Positions 1-6,300 of a DNA stretch of 7,633 nt are shown here, piece by piece. The stretch lies in contig JACQWN010000265.1 of assembly GCA_016209245.1 (NCBI GenBank), forward strand, positions 1 to 7,633. Reading direction: 5' to 3'. The notes under the pieces were generated by a model, which did not search any database, was not told the origin of the DNA, and saw only the letters and a list, made by a program, of their open reading frames with translations. The stretch comes from Bacteroidia bacterium. GTDB taxonomy: Bacteria > Bacteroidota > Bacteroidia > Bacteroidales > BM523. The first letter of the stretch is position 1; the number at the start of each line of letters is the position of its first letter. A program made the position numbers and the translations under genes.

Positions 1-432
1 AACTGCTTTCTCACCTTCTTTCCACGATTTTGTGATAATTTCGACCTTGGATGATACCATAAAAGCGGAATAAAATCCAAGACCAAAATGTCCGATTATG
101 GCATTTTCCTGGTTCTTGTATTTTTCAAGGAATTCCTCAGCACTCGAAAAAGCAATCTGGTTTATATATTTATCTACTTCTTCTGCTGTCATTCCAATTC
201 CCTGATCAGAAATAGTAAGTGTCTTTTTGTCATTATCCAGTTTTACACGGATTGTAAGGTCGCCAAGCTCATCTTTATATTCACCCGCCGAAGCAAGTAT
301 CTTTATTTTCTGTATTGCATCAACAGCATTAGAAATCATTTCCCGTAGAAAAATTTCCTGGTCTGAATATAAAAATTTTTTGATAATCGGAAAAACATTA
401 TCACACGTTACACCAATAGTTCCTTTTTGCAT
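1..432 (-). CDS. htpG: Chaperone HtpG (Hsp90), N-terminal part, cut by window edge
   Basis: This is the first 144 residues of bacterial Hsp90, a cytoplasmic ATP-dependent chaperone that remodels client proteins; the rest lies beyond position 1. The open frame runs off the window without a stop. Visible GHKL ATP-site motifs are the helix EMISNAVDA (E31, N35, D38), the DQGIGM loop (D76, G78, G80; most homologues have DNGIGM), and the ATP lid ending in IGHFGLGFYSAFMV (113-126). The start MQKGT at 432 matches the usual Bacteroidota HtpG start, and the residues LYSDQEIFLRE follow at the expected distance. No Shine-Dalgarno sequence and no clean TAnnTTTG promoter box were seen upstream. The upstream neighbour is a receiver protein 158 bp away on the same strand, separated by inverted repeats, so htpG is probably transcribed on its own. 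The family call is secure. Confidence 0.97.
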   Translation of the reverse strand, partial: MQKGTIGVTCDNVFPIIKKFLYSDQEIFLREMISNAVDAIQKIKILASAGEYKDELGDLTIRVKLDNDKKTLTISDQGIGMTAEEVDKYINQIAFSSAEEFLEKYKNQENAIIGHFGLGFYSAFMVSSKVEIITKSWKEGEKAV

Positions 433-458
433 ATCAATCAAAATTTAAGGTTAGACAA

Positions 459-519
459 TATGCTTCGACTATTTGAGTTTGTAATGCTTCGACATTGCTC
501 AGCAACCTGCAAACTCAAA
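459..519. repeat. Inverted and direct repeats downstream of the receiver gene
   Basis: A perfect 10-bp inverted repeat (TTTGAGTTTG at 472-481, CAAACTCAAA at 510-519) encloses a smaller perfect hairpin, TTGCT-C-AGCAA at 495-505. In addition ATGCTTCGAC occurs twice, at 460-469 and 484-493. No T-tract follows on either strand, so this is not a typical intrinsic terminator. It may be a dispersed intergenic repeat, a protein-binding site, or a structured 3' end for the receiver transcript. Confidence 0.6.
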
Positions 520-530
520 CGCTCTGCATA

Positions 531-578
531 ACTGAAACTAAACAGCTTCCAAAAAATCGGAACCTGTAAAGTTTCAGT
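531..578. repeat. Imperfect stem-loop just past the receiver gene stop
   Basis: The outer arms ACTGAAACT (531-539) and AGTTTCAGT (570-578) are perfect complements. Inside them CAGCTTCC (543-550) pairs with GGAACCTG (559-566) except for one C-C mismatch, leaving an 8-nt A-rich loop. It lies 12 bp beyond the stop codon of the receiver gene on the minus strand, so it is well placed to end or stabilise that transcript. The run of U that an intrinsic terminator needs is missing. Together with the repeat at 459-519 it fills most of the gap before htpG. Confidence 0.55.
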
Positions 579-590
579 ATAAAATGGCGG

Positions 591-1076
591 TTATTTTTCA
601 AACATAGTGCCATGTTTTGAAAGCGCTTGCTTGGTTTGCGCACTTTTCCTTTTCAGGCTTGATTCGCTGATTATCCAATTAATAGTATTTTGAATTCTCG
701 AATAAGAGTTTTCATTTTTCTTGATATAATTTGCAGCGCCGTGATGCATGCATAATGTTGCAATATCAATATCTTCGGAAATTGAATACATTATAATATT
801 TAGCTCCGGATATTTTTGTTTGATATTTTTAAGAATTTCTAATCCGTTTTTAATGCCGGATTGATTGTTAATGCTGAGAAAATAATCTAAAATAACAATA
901 ATTGTCGTCCGTTTTGGTAACTTCGTTTTTTCGAGATAATCAATAAAACTTTCGCCTGATTGAAATGTAAAAAGACGGTAATTGGTAGAGCTTTGAAATT
1001 TATTCTGCAGTAATTTCAATTGAAACTCGTCATCATCCACTACATAAATAATTACGTTTTCTGTTTTTCTAATCAT
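591..1076 (-). CDS. Stand-alone response-regulator receiver protein
   Basis: This 161-aa cytoplasmic protein is a CheY-like receiver domain with no output domain. The acidic pocket is D14-D15-D16 after the first beta strand (IIYVVDDD), the phosphoacceptor is D64 in IIVILDYF, the switch Ser is S98 in IIMYSIS, and the conserved Lys is K119 in NYIKK. Receiver folds usually end near residue 125-130. The remaining 35 or so residues are basic (KRKSAQTKQALSKHG) and match no DNA-binding domain I recognise. The insert after D64 (residues 68-77, SINNQSGIKN) is longer than in CheY. ATG at 1076 is the only start that keeps the first beta strand intact. No histidine kinase lies in the window, so the partner is unknown. 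It probably acts by phosphorylation-dependent contact with a kinase or another protein. The domain call is firm and the pathway is open. Confidence 0.9.
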   Translation of the reverse strand: MIRKTENVIIYVVDDDEFQLKLLQNKFQSSTNYRLFTFQSGESFIDYLEKTKLPKRTTIIVILDYFLSINNQSGIKNGLEILKNIKQKYPELNIIMYSISEDIDIATLCMHHGAANYIKKNENSYSRIQNTINWIISESSLKRKSAQTKQALSKHGTMFEK

Positions 1077-1122
1077 ACAGATAATTTATAGCTGCGAAAA
1101 TATATAAAATATTCGTTATTAT

Positions 1123-1250
1123 TCACCCCTCCTTGTTTTTCTTCGTCATTATTCCACCGAATTACGAATTTTTTACGAACCTACGAACTACGAATGCAGT
1201 TATTCGCAATTCGTAAGTTCGTATCTTTTTTCGTACTTCGGTGGGGTGAT
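1123..1250. repeat. Large imperfect palindrome of ACGAA/TTCGT units
   Basis: This lies between pgi and the receiver gene. CCACCGAATTACGAA (1154-1168) is complementary to 1230-1244 at 14 of 15 positions. Inside it TACGAACCTACGAA (1174-1187) is complementary to 1210-1223 at 13 of 14, the exception being a possible G-U pair. The centre is CGAAT-N6-ATTCG (1191-1206). TCACCCC (1123-1129) can pair with GGGGTGA (1243-1249), overlapping the outer arm. ACGAA occurs four times on the left, and TTCGT three times plus one TTCGC on the right. The T-runs beside the inner stem would form a U-tract only for plus-strand RNA, while both flanking genes read on the minus strand. It is most likely a dispersed Bacteroidota-type palindromic repeat. 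Confidence 0.7.
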
Positions 1251-1272
1251 ACATTTTTAATTAACAGTTACA

Positions 1273-2577
1273 TTAATGTTTTCCTAATAACCTGAACATA
1301 TTTTTCTTATAAGCTTCTACCCCAGGTTGGTCAAAAGGATTGACATCTAAAATATATCCGCTGATAGCACATGCTTTTTCAAAGAAATATATCAATTGAC
1401 CAATATAGTACTCATCTAATTTGGGAATTTCAATATGAATATTTGGGACTCCGCCGTCAACGTGAGCCATTATGGTTCCAAGCTCTGCCATCTTGTTTAC
1501 TTCATCAATGCGGCGTCCGGCCAAATAGTTCATTTTGTCAAGGTCATCGTTATCTTTTGGTATGGTTAGCTTATGGAGCGGTTCTTTTATCGAAAGTACG
1601 GTTTCAAAAAGAATACGCTGGCCTTCCTGAATATATTGCCCCATAGAATGGAGATCGGAAGTAAAATCTGCACCGGCAGGGAATAAACCCTTTCCTTGTT
1701 TGCCTTCGCTCTCGCCATATAGTTGCTTCCACCACTCGGTAAAATAGTGCAGCTTGGGATGATAATTTACAAGAATTTCTACTTTCTTACCTGTTCTATA
1801 CAGTGCATTTCTGACTGCGGCATAAATAGCAGCCGGATTTTCTTCAAAAGGAACATCTGTGCTGCATTGCTTTTGCATATCCTTTGCCCCTGAAATTAGC
1901 TTTCGTATATCAAAACCGGCTATTGCTATTGGAAGGAGTCCGACAGGTGTAAGAACAGAATATCTGCCACCCACATCATCAGGAATAATAAAAGTTTTAT
2001 AGCCCTCTTTATCAGCCATGCCACGAAGTGCACCTTTGCTCTTATCGGTAATGGCAATGATACGATTTTTTGCATCTTCCTTCCCGAAATTATTTTCGCA
2101 ATGCTGTTTCAACAGACGGAATGCAACTGCCGGTTCGGTAGTTGTTCCCGATTTCGAAATAACAGTAATTCCATAAGAATAACTATCGAGAATCCTTAGT
2201 AATTCGTATAAATAATCTTCACTGAGATTTTGTCCGGCAAAAAGGGATACAGGGTTCTTTCTGCTATCATAAAGACAATAAAAACTATCGGAAAGAGCTT
2301 CGATAACCGCCTTTGCTCCGAGGTAAGAGCCTCCTATTCCCACTGTTACCGATATATCTGCAATTCTCTTTACCAGATTTGCTGATTCTTCTATTTCCTG
2401 TATTTCTGTTTCTGAAATAGAAGCGGGAAGCGTGTTCCATCCAAGGAAATCATTTCCATTACCGGTCATATTATCGAGTGACTGAATGTGCCTGATAATT
2501 TCATCTTTGAAACCGAAAATTGCAGCTTGGTCTACAAAATTCAGTGTCCGTTCCAAGTTGATTTGAAGATTTTCCAT
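1273..2577 (-). CDS. pgi: Glucose-6-phosphate isomerase
   Basis: Cytoplasmic enzyme that interconverts glucose 6-phosphate and fructose 6-phosphate in glycolysis and gluconeogenesis. Numbering from the ATG at 2577 (434 aa), the two SIS-type phosphate-binding segments are GIGGSYLGAK (about 80-89) and SKSGTTTE (about 141-148). Family signature 1 is visible as DDVGGRYSVLTPVG (about 200-213), and signature 2 as GYILDVNPFDQPGVEAYKK near 407-425, which includes the catalytic Lys. The active-site Glu lies in YGESEGK (about 287-293). The length matches the short Bacillus/Bacteroides form rather than the 550-residue E. coli form. The frame is open to a TTG at 2583, but ATG at 2577 gives the normal MENLQINLE start. 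It lies 43 bp downstream of the TPR-CHAT gene on the same strand. No promoter was convincing in that gap, so read-through is possible, but the functions are unrelated. Confidence 0.97.
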   Translation of the reverse strand: MENLQINLERTLNFVDQAAIFGFKDEIIRHIQSLDNMTGNGNDFLGWNTLPASISETEIQEIEESANLVKRIADISVTVGIGGSYLGAKAVIEALSDSFYCLYDSRKNPVSLFAGQNLSEDYLYELLRILDSYSYGITVISKSGTTTEPAVAFRLLKQHCENNFGKEDAKNRIIAITDKSKGALRGMADKEGYKTFIIPDDVGGRYSVLTPVGLLPIAIAGFDIRKLISGAKDMQKQCSTDVPFEENPAAIYAAVRNALYRTGKKVEILVNYHPKLHYFTEWWKQLYGESEGKQGKGLFPAGADFTSDLHSMGQYIQEGQRILFETVLSIKEPLHKLTIPKDNDDLDKMNYLAGRRIDEVNKMAELGTIMAHVDGGVPNIHIEIPKLDEYYIGQLIYFFEKACAISGYILDVNPFDQPGVEAYKKNMFRLLGKH

Positions 2578-2620
2578 ATACAAAAATAATTATTTTTTAA
2601 ATGTATGAGTATAAATTGTT

Positions 2621-4657
2621 TCATTTTCCAATCAAAATAAATGGAGACCAGTAAAAAGGATGAGAAAATTTTCCTTCATCAATCAGCTTTAATTTTGCTT
2701 TGCTCAAAGCCAGTGAATAGGTTGGATTTTGCATTTGCTGTTCCAGAAAATTCCTGTAAAACTCAATCATTAACTGAGATGTAGATTCATCCGCTACCTG
2801 CCAGAGCGAAACAATTATGTTCTTTGCTCCGGCATAAAGCAATGCACGCGTTAAGCCGATAATACCTTCCCCTTTTTTGATTTTTCCAAGCCCGGTCTCG
2901 CATGCTGAAAGCACTACCAAATCTGCATTCAAACGCATATTGTAAATTTCTCCGCTGTAAAGAATGCCATCGTTTTGTTCTTTACTAATATAATTTTCAA
3001 TGTTGTATTGAAGTTCTGCAGTATCCTGTATCTGTGCAAGTAAAATTCCTGAAAGTTCGGGCTTTTGGTTGTTGACAAAGCCGTGAGTAGCAAAATGCAC
3101 TATGCGGTAATTGTTCAAATCACCCGATTTTATGTACTGCTCCGAAGCGACATCATTCAGTTGCACCTTAGATTTATAATTCAGCGAATCAAAAACAGAA
3201 AAAATGTTTTTAACTTCGGTTTCAGTGCCGGGTAAGGGATTGATGTAATTGCCCGTTGTCAGTATGTATGACCGGTTCAGTGATGTATCTTTATTGAATT
3301 TGTCTAATTGCGTCATCAGGTTACGTGATGCTAACGTAAGTCCGGAAGTGTTTTTATCGGAAAAGACCGGAGCTATTGCCAGCCAATCGTTCAGTTGTGT
3401 AACTTCTATGGTTTTTGTCGGTGTTTTCGGGAAAGTGCGGTTGAACAACGTAGCGGAGTAACTGTAGCTGATATTGTATTTTCTGACTAAATAAGGCAAT
3501 TCGTTAAAATCTTTTTCGCCTGCATGTCCGGTTAATAGCGTTTCAAAAGGTACAAGCGACAGAATATTGTCAGGTATAATTATCAGGTTTGTTATTTGTT
3601 TATTCAGTTTTTGGGGAAATAACATTTTGTACAGATAATAACCAACTTCTTTGTATGTATTGTTGTTGTCATTTCTATTAATAATAGCACGTCTGTATTG
3701 TTTGATTGTATTAGTAAAATTCGAAGGGATATATTGCATTTTTATTTTAAATTCTGAATTTGTTATTGTAAATATAGCAAGGTATGAGTCGCAAACAAAG
3801 TAAGATATCATTGCGGTTCCTGAATCTAATTGTTTCTGGATATCTTCTGCAGTTGCTGTTTTTCGGTTGTATTTCAGTTGATAATAATCCGGATATTGTT
3901 TTTCAAAGGCATTTATCAAGTTGTCATAACTGCAGTTGTAATTAAAGAGCAAATTTTTGAAGTCGGCTTCATCTTTGCTGTCGGGCTTCTCTGCTATTTT
4001 TTTTGTGTAAAAGGAAATATATTTTCGTAAGTCGGTTTCTTTCTGTAGTACACTGTCGGGGATACCGGCAAAACGCTGAGCTTCCTGCCCGGCAAGCGCC
4101 TCAAGTAAAACCGAAGCCTTGTTTTTTTCAGAAAAATAAAATGCCTGTTTAAGATAATCAATCTCATGGGTTCTTTTATACATGTCATAACATAATCCAA
4201 CAGCAGATTCTGTGAAATCGCTGATAATTTCACCCAAAGTTATTTTATCGTTTAGCTTTGTAATTCCTTTTCTCGCCCTGTCGAATAAAGTATCACAGAA
4301 TTGAAGATAAAGTAAAGCGGAAGCAAAATCGCGGGTTGAAAAATAACACAAAGATTTACCGAGCAATGATTCTGACATGTCCTGATAATTAAAATAAGGG
4401 GGCAGGCTTTTGTATTCGCCATATTCATCACAATTTCCGGAAGGTATATTAGCGCATAATCCGGATTCATAATAATCAAACGCATCCGAACCATTCTTTT
4501 CCATAATAGAAATATGACCGAGCTGATTGTATATCTGAGCTACAACGGGATGTTGAGAACCGTAGATATTTATGCTTAAATCTTCAGCAATTTGCAAATA
4601 CTCATTTGCTTTTTCATACAAGTGCCTTTTGCAGATATTCAAGCGCCTTTTCATCAT
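2621..4657 (-). CDS. TPR-CHAT protease-like protein, C-terminal part (second half of a frameshifted gene)
   Basis: This frame holds the last TPR units and a complete CHAT domain, the caspase/separase-like (clan CD) peptidase fold. Numbered from ATG 4657, the native TPR sequence starts at about residue 14 (YEKANEYLQIAEDL). The preceding MMKRRLNICKRHL is not TPR-like and looks like out-of-frame reading. Helical repeats run to about 260. The CHAT domain fills about 265-678: a LIIIPDNILSLVPFETLL strand, HFATHG with the putative catalytic His525, LSACETG with the putative catalytic Cys586, then AGAKNIIVSLWQV and the family-typical end HPFYWSPFILIG. Both dyad residues are present, so this half shows no decay. 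It overlaps the upstream frame (4614-5936) by 44 nt and belongs to the same gene. It could be made separately by re-initiation at ATG 4657 or 4654, but it would then lack the export signal. Confidence 0.88.
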   Translation of the reverse strand: MMKRRLNICKRHLYEKANEYLQIAEDLSINIYGSQHPVVAQIYNQLGHISIMEKNGSDAFDYYESGLCANIPSGNCDEYGEYKSLPPYFNYQDMSESLLGKSLCYFSTRDFASALLYLQFCDTLFDRARKGITKLNDKITLGEIISDFTESAVGLCYDMYKRTHEIDYLKQAFYFSEKNKASVLLEALAGQEAQRFAGIPDSVLQKETDLRKYISFYTKKIAEKPDSKDEADFKNLLFNYNCSYDNLINAFEKQYPDYYQLKYNRKTATAEDIQKQLDSGTAMISYFVCDSYLAIFTITNSEFKIKMQYIPSNFTNTIKQYRRAIINRNDNNNTYKEVGYYLYKMLFPQKLNKQITNLIIIPDNILSLVPFETLLTGHAGEKDFNELPYLVRKYNISYSYSATLFNRTFPKTPTKTIEVTQLNDWLAIAPVFSDKNTSGLTLASRNLMTQLDKFNKDTSLNRSYILTTGNYINPLPGTETEVKNIFSVFDSLNYKSKVQLNDVASEQYIKSGDLNNYRIVHFATHGFVNNQKPELSGILLAQIQDTAELQYNIENYISKEQNDGILYSGEIYNMRLNADLVVLSACETGLGKIKKGEGIIGLTRALLYAGAKNIIVSLWQVADESTSQLMIEFYRNFLEQQMQNPTYSLALSKAKLKLIDEGKFSHPFYWSPFILIGK
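4582..4655 (-). other. Frameshift junction with diverged 37-nt tandem repeat inside a TPR
   Basis: On the minus strand, 4655-4619 and 4618-4582 are two adjacent 37-nt segments matching at 24 of 37 positions; both encode the same TPR helix (EKALEYLQKAL and YEKANEYLQIAED). Removing 34 nt (4619-4652) puts both frames in register and restores exactly 42 residues between the two HP markers of neighbouring TPRs. It also restores the Tyr expected after ND. So 34 nt are surplus here and cause the frameshift. Confidence 0.7.
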
Positions 4658-5936
4658 TAAGACCAATATAAGCTATGCCAAGATTATGATAGGAATTTAC
4701 AATATCGGGATGTTTTTCACTATAAAGTTTTTTTCTTACCTGAAAGGCTTTTTCCTGATATTCCAATGATAGCTCATTTTCGTTTTTATTAGCATAGACA
4801 CAAGCAAGATTAGTGTATGCATCGGCAACATATTCATTGTATTCGCCGTAATTTTTTTTATAAAGTTCCAGCGCTTTACTGATGTAATCCAAAGCAACAT
4901 AATAATTCCCCAGTTCATCGTTAATAAGCCCTATATTACCATAAGAGCCTGCTAGAGAAAAATGTTTTTCACCAAAAATATTCTTGTACAATCGTAATGC
5001 TTCTTCATGCCATTTAAGCGCTTCGTAAAAATCTCCTTTTTTATAATATATTACTCCATAACTATTATATACATCAGCCAGCTTAGGGTCTTTTTCATTA
5101 CATAAAAAGCTGTAAATTCTGATTGCTTTTTCGCAGTATTCTAATGCAGCATCATATTTCTCCATTAAATAATTTGAATAAGATATGTTTTTATAAGCTT
5201 TAGCTTTCTCGAGGTGAATTGGTTCTTCTCCATAGCGTTTTGTAAAAAGCTGCAACGCAGTGTCAGCATTGTTCAATGCCTTATTATAATCATTCAGATC
5301 ATTGTAAATTGAACTAAGATTATTGTATGTCTGAATAATATCAATATCATTTCTGCCCGATTGTTTTTTCAACAAGTCCATTGCATTCTGATATTGCTCT
5401 ACCGCTTTAGCGTATTCGCTTTTTGCACTATAGACATTACCAATTTTATTATAAATGCCTGCTAAGTAATCGCCTCGGGGTCTAACATAAAGCTTCAATT
5501 GCGTTAAAGATTTTTGATAATATTCCATTGCTTTGTCCAATTCTCTCTTATAATAATAAGCATTTCCTATATTTTTGTAAACTTCGGCCAAATCGTCGGA
5601 ACTACCGAGATAATTTTTTTCGCATAATTCTATTGAGTTGTTTAGGATGAGCAGTGCAGTGTCGCTTTCACCTGTTTCAACATATTGTTTCGCTAATTTA
5701 TTCCGGCAATCAATATAACTTTTCAATGCCAGGAAGCTGTATTTGCTTTTACTTTGGAAAATTTTATAATAAATATTGCTCGCCTGTGTGAAATAATAAA
5801 TGCTGCTGTCATGCGATAGTTGTGCTTTAACATAATAATCGCCGGCTTTTGAATGTTCCGGAGTTTGAGCGATGGCATTGTTAATGATCGCAAATAATAT
5901 CGGAAGAAATGTTATATAATTTGTTAGTGGATTCAT
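4614..5936 (-). CDS. Exported TPR protein, N-terminal part of the TPR-CHAT gene (first half, frameshifted)
   Basis: This 440-aa frame opens with a hydrophobic signal peptide (residues 7-23) and a likely cleavage site at AIA|Q (23/24), so the protein should leave the cytoplasm; the n-region carries no Lys or Arg. Residues about 65-430 are eight to nine TPR units of about 42 residues each, of the type xAxxYxNxGxxYxxxxxYxxALxxxxxAL. Intervals between equivalent positions are 42 in the best-kept repeats. The frame stops (TGA, 4614-4616) in the middle of a TPR, and the rest of that TPR plus the CHAT domain continue in the +1 frame. With the junction repaired the protein would be about 1093 aa, a plausible size for an exported TPR-CHAT protein. 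The ATG at 5936 follows an in-frame stop directly and overlaps the stop of the 24-codon ORF upstream (ATGA). It is probably transcribed from the promoter at 6242-6272. Confidence 0.88.
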   Translation of the reverse strand: MNPLTNYITFLPILFAIINNAIAQTPEHSKAGDYYVKAQLSHDSSIYYFTQASNIYYKIFQSKSKYSFLALKSYIDCRNKLAKQYVETGESDTALLILNNSIELCEKNYLGSSDDLAEVYKNIGNAYYYKRELDKAMEYYQKSLTQLKLYVRPRGDYLAGIYNKIGNVYSAKSEYAKAVEQYQNAMDLLKKQSGRNDIDIIQTYNNLSSIYNDLNDYNKALNNADTALQLFTKRYGEEPIHLEKAKAYKNISYSNYLMEKYDAALEYCEKAIRIYSFLCNEKDPKLADVYNSYGVIYYKKGDFYEALKWHEEALRLYKNIFGEKHFSLAGSYGNIGLINDELGNYYVALDYISKALELYKKNYGEYNEYVADAYTNLACVYANKNENELSLEYQEKAFQVRKKLYSEKHPDIVNSYHNLGIAYIGLNDEKALEYLQKALV

Positions 5937-6007
5937 TTAATTTCAGTAATACCAATTTGTAATGGCTTTTGAAGCACTATTTTTAGCTTTGGCACGAACT
6001 CTTTCAT
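5933..6007 (-). CDS. Possible 24-codon ORF between the DUF433 and TPR-CHAT genes
   Basis: ATG at 6007-6005 overlaps the DUF433 stop (ATGA), and the TGA at 5935-5933 overlaps the ATG of the TPR-CHAT gene (also ATGA). The product would be 24 aa, basic, beginning MKEFVPKLKIVLQ and ending GITEIK. No family is recognised and no membrane segment or signal is visible. Its most likely role, if translated at all, is to hand ribosomes from the DUF433 gene to the TPR-CHAT gene by stop-start coupling. It could equally be a remnant of a lost toxin gene, or pure chance: three frames of 70 bp often give an open one. Confidence 0.3.
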   Translation of the reverse strand: MKEFVPKLKIVLQKPLQIGITEIK

Positions 6008-6219
6008 CGTTTCATTGTAGTAAATATTTTTTCTACTAATTGTAATAATTTATAAACCTGTTCTTTGGTCACGGTAGGAAAATCATCTAAAAAATTATTG
6101 ATTGAAATTCCTTTTTCCAAATGCCAAAAGAGAGTTTGTATCGGAACCCTTGTTCCTGCAAAAACAGGTGTTCCGCTTAATATTTCTTTATCTACGTTTA
6201 TTAAATTGTAGTATAGCAT
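6004..6219 (-). CDS. DUF433 (VapB45-like) putative antitoxin
   Basis: This small 71-aa protein has the DUF433 pattern: DKEILSGTPVFAGTRVPIQTL (residues 10-30; G16-TP, GTRVP), then HLEKGISINNFLDDFP (33-48) and TKEQVYKLLQLVEKI. This fold is a small winged-helix-like module found in antitoxins such as VapB45, and normally sits next to a PIN-like (DUF5615/Mut7-C) toxin gene. No such toxin is present: downstream there are only 67 bp before the TPR-CHAT gene. The C-terminus (KIFTTMKR) seems a little shorter than in relatives I recall, which might mean loss of a tail. It is the first gene after the promoter at 6242-6272, which has an inverted repeat in its spacer that a DNA-binding antitoxin could use for autoregulation (inference). 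ATG at 6219 is well placed for that promoter. The domain is well supported and the partner is unknown. Confidence 0.85.
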   Translation of the reverse strand: MLYYNLINVDKEILSGTPVFAGTRVPIQTLFWHLEKGISINNFLDDFPTVTKEQVYKLLQLVEKIFTTMKR

Positions 6220-6241
6220 AATTAAAAATGTTTATTTGTGC

Positions 6242-6272
6242 CAAATTTAATTAATTTTTTTTAATTAATCAA
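6242..6272 (-). promoter_or_regulatory. Bacteroidota-type promoter of the DUF433/TPR-CHAT operon, with inverted repeat in the spacer
   Basis: On the minus strand the -33 box TTG (6272-6270) is followed by a 20-nt spacer and the -7 box TAAATTTG (6249-6242), an exact match to TTG-N19-21-TAnnTTTG. Transcription should start near 6235-6237, giving a leader of about 17 nt before the ATG at 6219. The spacer (6250-6269) is itself an inverted repeat, ATTAATT-T6-AATTAAT, which could serve as an operator. In DNA this AT-rich some of the fit may be chance. Confidence 0.72.
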
Positions 6273-6300
6273 ATAATTTTAAATTATTAATTCAAGTTAA

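Noticed and set aside
88..448. Two overlapping plus-strand open frames opposite htpG
   Set aside because: They are antisense to a clearly conserved HtpG reading frame and encode low-complexity, Phe/Ser-rich sequence with no family resemblance.
1124..1135. Shine-Dalgarno-like AAGGAGGGG followed by GTG on the minus strand upstream of the receiver gene
   Set aside because: The GTG is too close to the purine run and the frame gives only 17 codons. The bases are part of the palindromic repeat, and neighbouring genes do not use Shine-Dalgarno sequences.
1154..1244. CRISPR array suggested by repeated ACGAA words
   Set aside because: The repeats are 5-8 bp, irregularly spaced and inverted about one centre. 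There are no 25-40 bp direct repeats or uniform spacers.
1371..1646. Plus-strand open frame opposite pgi
   Set aside because: It is antisense to conserved Pgi sequence and has no recognisable domain.
2578..2620. Possible pgi promoter with the -7-like box TATTTTTG (2588-2581)
   Set aside because: There is no TTG at the right distance, and the start point would fall at or beyond the ATG.
4610..4640. Programmed ribosomal frameshift at CTT-GTA-TGA
   Set aside because: The needed shift is +1, no known slippery heptamer or prfB-like CTT-TGA site is present, and the 34-nt surplus explains the break better. Kept only as an alternative in the finding.
3249..4769. Several short open frames on both strands within the TPR-CHAT gene
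   Set aside because: They lie in other frames of a well-supported coding region and show no domain, start context or conservation signal of their own.
5955..6034. Short plus-strand frame starting MAFEALFLALART across the DUF433/TPR-CHAT junction
   Set aside because: It runs antisense to the operon, is only about 26 codons and has no promoter or family support.
6249..6300. Replication-origin-like or curved AT-rich region
   Set aside because: No DnaA boxes or iterated units were seen. The AT-richness is explained by two back-to-back promoters.
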